From the NCBI GenBank assembly GCA_045126355.1, contig JBGVOE010000078.1:1-11400 (forward strand): a stretch of DNA of 11,400 nt, in the 5' to 3' direction. Below are positions 7,370-11,400 of this stretch, in pieces. The position numbers were made by a program, and so were the translations under genes. How positions within the stretch are numbered: position 1 is the stretch's first letter; the number at the start of each line of letters is the position of its first letter. Source of the stretch: CAZSIA01 sp045126355 (GTDB taxonomy: Bacteria > Bacillota_I > Bacilli_A > Acholeplasmatales > Anaeroplasmataceae). The notes under the pieces were generated by a model that was not told where the DNA came from, ran no database searches, and worked only from the letters and a program-made list of their open reading frames with translations.

Positions 7370-7398
7370 TTTATACTTAAAAACAACAACACTTACAA
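7370..7398 (-). promoter_or_regulatory. Promoter of the cysS-mrnC-ATPase-rlmB-sigma unit
   Basis: The minus strand has TTGTAA (7398-7393), a 17-base spacer and TATAAA (7375-7370). Start near 7363 leaves a leader of about 25 bases that keeps the GAGGTG site intact. A perfect TATAAT lies further down at 7363-7358 with a TTGTTT 17 bases up, but its transcript would begin inside the ribosome binding site. No other convincing promoter was seen before the rpmG promoter, so this one may serve five genes. Confidence 0.6.
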
Positions 7399-7463
7399 AA
7401 GAAAATAAAATTTTAATAATTTTATTTAACAAAATTCCTGAAAAGTAATATAAATTGTTGTAG

Positions 7464-7488
7464 AAAAAATGCTTCCATAAGGAAGCAT
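7464..7488 (-). terminator. Intrinsic terminator of the GLUG lipoprotein gene
   Basis: ATGCTTCC and GGAAGCAT form a perfect 8-bp stem (7488-7481 with 7476-7469) with a four-base loop, followed on the minus strand by TTTTTT. It starts 18 bases past the lipoprotein stop and separates that gene from cysS. Confidence 0.92.
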
Positions 7489-7506
7489 CTTAAATTAGTA
7501 AATTAT

Positions 7507-9081
7507 TTAAGCACCAATTGTAATAGTTTCTTCTGATTCAACTGTTGCTTCTGCACCTTCTGCAGGAACATTATACTTTTTAACTAATACACTTGCATTT
7601 TTATCAGCAGTACATTCATTATAAGTACTTACTTTATTAGCAACTAAATCAACTGTTACTAAAACTTTTTCACTTGAAGTAACATTAACAGTATTTGAAC
7701 CATCTTTTACAACGTATGTACAATTAGAAACCATAGATTTAGCTGGCGCAACACCGCCGTTTTGACCAACTAATAACCCAACATTAACTGTAAGTTTTTC
7801 ACCTTCTACTGCAGGAACATCTAATGCAGTAACGTCAAATGAAGTGCTAGATTTTGAGTTAGATACCACAGCATTGTCACTTACCATCCAACCTACTAAA
7901 CCACCAACATTGATAGTTTGAGCGCCAACTTTAGTAAATTTAGAATTTACTTTAATAGTACCGCTAGCTTCACAGTTGTCAATTAAAGCACTAAAGTTTT
8001 TACCTACTAAACCACCAATTGAAGTAGGAACACTACAAATATTTCCTTCTAAAGTAACATCAATTGAACCGTTATATGTAGCTTTTTCGATGTTTGCAGT
8101 TTTTGCAATTCTTTCTGCATTTACAGTTGAACCAACAATACCACCTAAGTTAGCATCAACTGAACCAACAATAGCAACATTAGCATTTACATTTACATCA
8201 GAAATAGTACCTTTACCAGCTAAGTTACCTACTAAACCACCAGCTACTACTAAGTTAGCTGTTTTATTAGTAGATTTAACACTTAATGTTGAATTAGTAA
8301 CTGTAATATTTTTAATAGTACCTGCGTTATAACCAGCTAATAAACCGTAATGAGATTGTTTGCTGCTACTTAGACTTGTAGCACGTGCAACGTATACATT
8401 AAATGAATCTAATGTAACATTTTCAACTATACCATTAGCACCAATGTAACCAAAGAATCCATAATATTGAGTTGATGATGTAACGTGTTTGAAATTTCCA
8501 TCTTGATCAGTATCAGCAACTTTAAAGTTTTTAATTGTTTTTCCATTTCCATCAAAATGACCAGCGAATGGAGTAGATGATGAGAATAAAGGAGAAACGC
8601 TTTTTCCATTAAAGTCAATATCATTAACTAATTTAAAGTAACCGTCATTATCTTTTTTAACTAAGTTAGCAAAGTCATCATAACTATCAACACTATAAGG
8701 AACATCCTTTGTTCCTTCGTTTGAAGTTTTAACATCTCTTTCCACTAATGTAACTTTTTTACCATCATAACCAGCAAAAATAATTACATGATATTCAGTG
8801 TCAGCATCAAGACCTGTAAAACTAACTTCTTCTTCATTTTTACTATCAAATTTTAAAGTTTTAGTGAAAAGAACTGTCTTAGAACCTTTCTTAGAAATTG
8901 TTCCTTTAATTTCTGATTTTTCTAATTTTTTATCTTCGTCTACTAATGTTAAATCTAACACGATTGATTCACGAAGTTCGCTTACATTATCTACAACAAT
9001 ACTAAATGAATGATTGCCATCACAAGCAACCATAACAAAAGTAAATAATGCAAATAAGGCGATGTAAAATATTTTTTTCAT
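7507..9081 (-). CDS. GLUG-repeat surface lipoprotein
   Basis: The 524-residue protein begins with a lipoprotein signal peptide: MKK, a hydrophobic run, then VMVAC with the lipidation Cys at residue 20 (Met at -3 is slightly unusual). Residues about 25-120 look like a beta-sandwich (fibronectin type III-like, TGLDADTEYHVIIFAG). From about 130 it becomes a repetitive beta-solenoid with GLUG-type units: YGLLAGYNAGTI (245-256), GGLVGNLAGKGTI (281-293), GGIVGS (313), GGLVGKN (356), GGLVGWM (393) and VGLLVGQNGG (434-443). Such repeats occur in adhesins and other extracellular proteins; a binding partner cannot be named. It would be lipid-anchored outside the membrane. It has its own promoter and terminator, and ATG at 9081 follows GGAGGAAA. 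Confidence 0.85.
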   Translation of the reverse strand: MKKIFYIALFALFTFVMVACDGNHSFSIVVDNVSELRESIVLDLTLVDEDKKLEKSEIKGTISKKGSKTVLFTKTLKFDSKNEEEVSFTGLDADTEYHVIIFAGYDGKKVTLVERDVKTSNEGTKDVPYSVDSYDDFANLVKKDNDGYFKLVNDIDFNGKSVSPLFSSSTPFAGHFDGNGKTIKNFKVADTDQDGNFKHVTSSTQYYGFFGYIGANGIVENVTLDSFNVYVARATSLSSSKQSHYGLLAGYNAGTIKNITVTNSTLSVKSTNKTANLVVAGGLVGNLAGKGTISDVNVNANVAIVGSVDANLGGIVGSTVNAERIAKTANIEKATYNGSIDVTLEGNICSVPTSIGGLVGKNFSALIDNCEASGTIKVNSKFTKVGAQTINVGGLVGWMVSDNAVVSNSKSSTSFDVTALDVPAVEGEKLTVNVGLLVGQNGGVAPAKSMVSNCTYVVKDGSNTVNVTSSEKVLVTVDLVANKVSTYNECTADKNASVLVKKYNVPAEGAEATVESEETITIGA

Positions 9082-9134
9082 ATTTTATTTCCTCCAAAAA
9101 TTTATTTATTTTTTTACTTGAGTATAAGCAAATT

Positions 9135-9158
9135 ATTATAAAATTTTTATTTTATAAT
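9135..9158. repeat. AT-only 10-bp inverted repeat in the lipoprotein gene leader
   Basis: ATTATAAAAT and ATTTTATAAT pair perfectly around a four-base loop, just after the predicted transcription start near 9166 and about 50 bases before the start codon. It could be an mRNA 5' hairpin that slows decay, or an operator. Because the region is AT-rich, chance is possible, but a perfect 10-bp arm is longer than most chance repeats. Confidence 0.45.
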
Positions 9159-9172
9159 TAGTTACAACCTAA

Positions 9173-9201
9173 ATTGTATCATTACCAAAGGCAAAAAGCA
9201 A
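9173..9201 (-). promoter_or_regulatory. Extended -10 promoter of the GLUG lipoprotein gene
   Basis: The minus strand has TTGCTT (9201-9196), a 17-base spacer and TACAAT (9178-9173), with TGA directly before the -10, an extended -10 element. The predicted leader is about 85 bases and contains the AT-rich hairpin. The -35 box touches the T-tract of the galE terminator. Confidence 0.75.
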
Positions 9202-9202
9202 G

Positions 9203-9231
9203 AAAAAAAGAAGCCACTTTTTAGGCTTCTT
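9203..9231 (-). terminator. Intrinsic terminator of galE
   Basis: AAGAAGCC and GGCTTCTT form a perfect 8-bp stem (9231-9224 with 9215-9208) with an eight-base loop. On the minus strand it runs straight into a T-run and TTTTTC. It begins 11 bases after the galE stop. Confidence 0.9.
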
Positions 9232-9242
9232 AAAAACTAATT

Positions 9243-10259
9243 TTATTTTTTGAATCCGTTAGGATTATTCTTTTGCCAATTCCAAGCATCTCTGCACATT
9301 GCATCGATATCATATTTAGCTTCAAATCCTAATTCTTTATAAGCTTTTTCACAAGATGCATAACATGTAGCGATATCACCAGGACGACGTTCTTTAATTT
9401 CGTAAGGGATTGGGAAACCACAAGCTTTTTCCATAGCTGCATGTACTTGTAATACACTATAACCATTACCTGTACCTAAGTTATAAACTACTAATCCGCA
9501 GTCAGAGAATAATTTATCTAAAGCTAATACATGTCCATATGCTAAGTCACAAACGTGAACGTAATCGCGAACACCTGTACCATCGATTGTATCATAGTCA
9601 TTACCAAATACACCTAAAGCTTTACGTTTACCAATAGCTGTTTGAGTAATGTATGGAACAAGGTTATTTGGAATACCATTTGGATCTTCCCCAATTAAAC
9701 CAGATGGATGAGCTCCGATAGGATTAAAATATCTTAATAGAGCGATATTTTTGCCCTCATTAACTTTTGCATAGTCTCTTAAAATATCTTCTAACATTAA
9801 TTTTGTTCTACCATATGGGTTAGTAACTTTTAAGTCAAATGTTTCATAAATTGGAACGCTAATAGGGTCTCCATAAACTGTAGCACTTGATGAGAATACT
9901 AAATTATTACATCCATATTTTTCCATTAATTCAATTAAATTAAGAGTTGAAATTAAGTTGTTTTGATAATACATTAAAGGTTTTGCAACAGATTCACCAA
10001 CAGCTTTTAAACCAGCAAAATGAATAACTGCATCGATTTTATTTTCTTTAAATACTTCTTCAAATTTTTCGTAATCGCAACAATCAACATTATAAAATTT
10101 AACATCTTTACCTGTGATTTGTTTTACTCTTACTAAAGATTCTTCGCTTGAATTACATAAGTTGTCTACAACAATAACACTATAGCCTTTTTCTAATAAT
10201 TCAACGCATGTGTGTGATCCAATATATCCTGCACCACCAGTAACTAAAATGTTTTTCAT
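9243..10259 (-). CDS. galE: UDP-glucose 4-epimerase
   Basis: The 338-residue protein interconverts UDP-galactose and UDP-glucose with bound NAD. The Rossmann motif GGAGYIGSH is at 8-16, and the catalytic residues Ser124 (in SSSATVYG), Tyr149 and Lys153 (in YGRTK) are at the same numbers as in E. coli GalE, whose length is also 338. The gatekeeper position 299 (PGDIATCYAS) is Cys, where E. coli has Tyr; the human enzyme also has Cys there and accepts UDP-GlcNAc/UDP-GalNAc, so a wider substrate range is likely. I chose ATG at 10259, which has AAGGAAGG in front, over a TTG at 10286. The gene has its own promoter and terminator, so it is a single-gene unit between surface-protein genes, probably supplying sugar donors for envelope glycans. 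Confidence 0.96.
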   Translation of the reverse strand: MKNILVTGGAGYIGSHTCVELLEKGYSVIVVDNLCNSSEESLVRVKQITGKDVKFYNVDCCDYEKFEEVFKENKIDAVIHFAGLKAVGESVAKPLMYYQNNLISTLNLIELMEKYGCNNLVFSSSATVYGDPISVPIYETFDLKVTNPYGRTKLMLEDILRDYAKVNEGKNIALLRYFNPIGAHPSGLIGEDPNGIPNNLVPYITQTAIGKRKALGVFGNDYDTIDGTGVRDYVHVCDLAYGHVLALDKLFSDCGLVVYNLGTGNGYSVLQVHAAMEKACGFPIPYEIKERRPGDIATCYASCEKAYKELGFEAKYDIDAMCRDAWNWQKNNPNGFKK

Positions 10260-10300
10260 ATTTTTCTTCCTTCCTTTATATAACAAAGTATTACATATTT

Positions 10301-10329
10301 ATTTTATCGCAAATTGATAATAATGTAAA
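10301..10329 (-). promoter_or_regulatory. Putative galE promoter
   Basis: The minus strand has TTTACA (10329-10324), a 17-base spacer and TAAAAT (10306-10301), within the 90-base gap between the LRR remnant and galE. Predicted start is near 10294, giving a leader of about 35 bases. The rest of the gap is AT-rich with weak overlapping palindromes and no clear terminator for the upstream gene. Confidence 0.65.
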
Positions 10330-10349
10330 TTGTAATAATTATTAAATTA

Positions 10350-11185
10350 TTAATTGTTAGGAGTTGAAGTTCCATTTTGATAACTCCATTCGCCAACATT
10401 ATATATATTTAAAGCATATAAAGCGATATTTCCATTTGCCTTTTCACCAATTGCAAATACTAAATTAGAATTATTAAAAATTGTTTTTAGAGATTCGCAT
10501 TTTGTAAAAGCAAAATTATTAATCACTTCTAATTTTTTAGAAATAACAATCATCTCTAAAGATGTACAACTATGAAATGCTGATTCATTAATAGTAGTCA
10601 CACTATCAGGAATAACAATATATGTTAATTCACTACATCCATAAAAAGCATACTTTTCTATTAACACTACACTATCTGGAATAATAGTTGTTTTACATCC
10701 TTTAATTAATACATTAGTAGATTTATCTATAATAGCGTTACAACCCTCTCTTGAATCAATAAAATTATTAGTTCTATCAACTATAATAGATTCTAACTTA
10801 GGATTATTACAAAATGCATATTTATCGATTTCTTTTAATCCACTTCCTATTATTACTTTCTTTAAATTTGGACAATTAGATAAAGCATACCCATCAATAG
10901 CCTCTACAGTAGATGGAATCTTAATACTTTCTATCATTTGGTTCATAAATGCACCTTCACCAATTTCTCTTACAGAAAGTCCCTCATATTCATTTGGAAT
11001 AACAACATCTTTAATACCTTCTTCAGTTAATCCATAAACAATATAATATGTGCCATCACTAGATAACCCATAATCTAGTTGTGAAGTAAAATTTAACTTC
11101 TCCCATTTAGCATATAAAACAATATCTGTTTCAAGTTTTTCATTTAAAGAAGCCTCTACTTTATAATCTTTATCTTTATACCAGC
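10350..11185 (-). pseudogene. BspA-like leucine-rich-repeat surface protein, 5' part cut off by an IS200/IS605 element
   Basis: About 278 codons remain. They start in a Listeria-Bacteroides repeat (Flg_new) module, WYKDKDYK through DIVLYAKWEKL, which should be preceded by 40 or so more residues of the module and, in a surface protein, by a signal peptide. Five or so LRR_5 units follow, with the pattern I-x3-AF-x2-C-x2-L-x2-I-x-IP-x-SV (for example YAFYGCSELTYIVIPDSV and SAFHSCTSLEMIVI). The C-terminus has no sortase motif or membrane anchor. Just upstream of Trp, bases 11186 and up belong to the IS right end. An open frame continues 13 bases into the IS to a GTG at 11198, but that codon has no usable ribosome binding site. 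BspA-like proteins mediate adhesion in several host-associated bacteria; the role here is unknown. Confidence 0.8.
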
Positions 11186-11281
11186 GTGAACTACTCACCT
11201 ATTGAATAAGTGAGCTTCTAGGTGAAAACTTGCGTTTTCTACCTATAGGACAGTTCCTACCCAATACTGCTACTATAGCTA
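11186..11281 (-). ncRNA. Putative omega-RNA scaffold / right end of the IS200/IS605 element
   Basis: Between the tnpB stop and the surface-gene remnant lie three stacked hairpins on the minus strand. They are TAGGA/TCCTA with loop ACTG (11259-11246); a long stem TAGGT plus GAAAAC/GTTTTC/ACCTA capped by a GCAA tetraloop (11245-11219); and CTCAC/GTGAG (11214-11194), ending in TAGTTCAC at 11186. In IS605-type elements the tnpB 3' end and right end are transcribed as a guide RNA (omega-RNA or reRNA) whose guide is the flanking DNA. The guide would be the first 16-20 bases after TTCAC, starting GCTGGTATAAAG. The structure is plain; the RNA's expression is inferred from the family. The 5' limit is not known, as such RNAs usually begin inside tnpB. 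Confidence 0.65.
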
Positions 11282-11400
11282 TTAGCTTCTAGTTACACAG
11301 ATACATATTTTTCTTGGATTACTTAATCCTTTACACATCATATCTATTGATGTGTTTTTTTCTTGTGCGTATAATCTCATAATATTATAAGCACCACCAC
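11282..11400 (-). CDS. tnpB: TnpB-like RNA-guided nuclease, C-terminal end only
   Basis: Reading from 11398, the last 38 codons before a TAA at 11284-11282 begin GGAYNIMRLYAQEKN and end PRKICICVTRS. The GAYNIM segment resembles the DxNGAYNI(L/M)R sequence around the third RuvC catalytic Asp in many TnpB proteins; the Asp itself would lie just outside the window. TnpB uses an RNA from the element's right end to cut DNA next to a short target motif, which helps the element persist after TnpA-driven excision. The tail after GAYNIM is poorly conserved in the family and adds no support. The structured right end immediately downstream supports the call. The zinc-finger and other catalytic residues are out of view. 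Confidence 0.65.
   Translation of the reverse strand, partial: GGAYNIMRLYAQEKNTSIDMMCKGLSNPRKICICVTRS

Larger units (their letters stand above)
11186..11400 (-). mobile_element. Right-end part of an IS200/IS605-type element carrying tnpB
   Basis: The element enters from the right edge with the tnpB C-terminus and ends at TTCAC (11190-11186). The boundary is supported from both sides: the terminal hairpin and TTCAC are of IS200/IS605 form, and the surface-protein module resumes immediately at 11185. Orientation is the same as that of the tnpA-bearing element at the left edge of the window. Confidence 0.72.

Noticed and set aside
7339..7392. An 18-residue N-terminal extension of cysS
   Set aside because: It overlaps the promoter, encodes an odd hydrophobic lead, has no ribosome binding site, and the ATG at 7338 fits the family start and has GAGGTG.
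7339..7463. Possible T-box leader in front of cysS
   Set aside because: The leader is only about 25 bases from the predicted start, and no T-box sequence or antiterminator pair is seen.
7976..9013. Plus-strand and other-frame open frames inside the GLUG lipoprotein gene
   Set aside because: They are composition shadows of a repetitive Val/Thr/Gly-rich gene; no start signals or protein motifs support them.
10260..10286. Extension of galE to a TTG at 10286
   Set aside because: It would translate the ribosome binding site of the ATG at 10259; the 338-residue form matches E. coli GalE in length and numbering.
1..11400. CRISPR arrays, tRNA or rRNA genes, phage genes
   Set aside because: No spaced direct repeats, cloverleaf-like sequences or phage-type genes were seen on either strand.

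Overview
The window is a low-GC (AT-rich) bacterial chromosome segment in which every supported gene lies on the minus strand, so it is read from right to left. The order cysS - mrnC - rlmB - sigma factor - rpmG - secE - nusG is the conserved Bacillota block known from Bacillus subtilis (cysS-mrnC-rlmB-rae1-sigH-rpmGB-secE-nusG). Base composition, AGGAGG-type ribosome binding sites, TTGACA/TATAAT promoters and the use of TGA as a stop (cysS) with TGG for Trp point to a Bacillota or Mycoplasmatota-like bacterium using genetic code 11, possibly gut-associated. A species cannot be named from the sequence.

Right end (about 10350-11400): the 3' end of an IS200/IS605-type element enters from outside. 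It shows the C-terminus of a TnpB-like nuclease, then a structured right end that looks like an omega-RNA scaffold and finishes in TTCAC at 11186. This end sits directly against the in-frame remnant of a BspA-like leucine-rich-repeat surface protein, inside its Listeria-Bacteroides repeat (Flg_new) module, so the gene appears interrupted.

Surface and sugar region (7464-10350): galE, with its own promoter and terminator, encodes a UDP-glucose 4-epimerase whose gatekeeper position 299 is Cys, the type associated with additional UDP-GlcNAc/UDP-GalNAc activity. Next is a 524-residue GLUG-repeat lipoprotein gene with an extended -10 promoter, an AT-only leader hairpin and its own terminator.

Information-processing region (201-7400): one promoter upstream of cysS can serve cysS, mrnC, a large P-type ATPase, rlmB and the sigma factor, which overlap or lie within 14 bases of each other. 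The ATPase is an insertion into the otherwise conserved block and carries a long charged cytoplasmic N-terminal extension. A second, strong promoter drives rpmG-secE-nusG, which ends at a good intrinsic terminator. SecE is unusually long, with two extra predicted membrane segments.

Left end (1-200): beyond the nusG terminator are hairpins, a promoter and the first 19 codons of an IS200/IS605 TnpA transposase running out of the window in the same direction as the right-hand element. The 11 kb is therefore bracketed by two co-oriented IS200/IS605-type elements. The most notable features are the putative TnpB/omega-RNA right end with its readable guide, the interrupted surface protein, the extended ATPase and SecE, the divergent sigma factor at the sigH position and the GalE specificity residue. 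No clearly unprecedented multi-gene system is visible.
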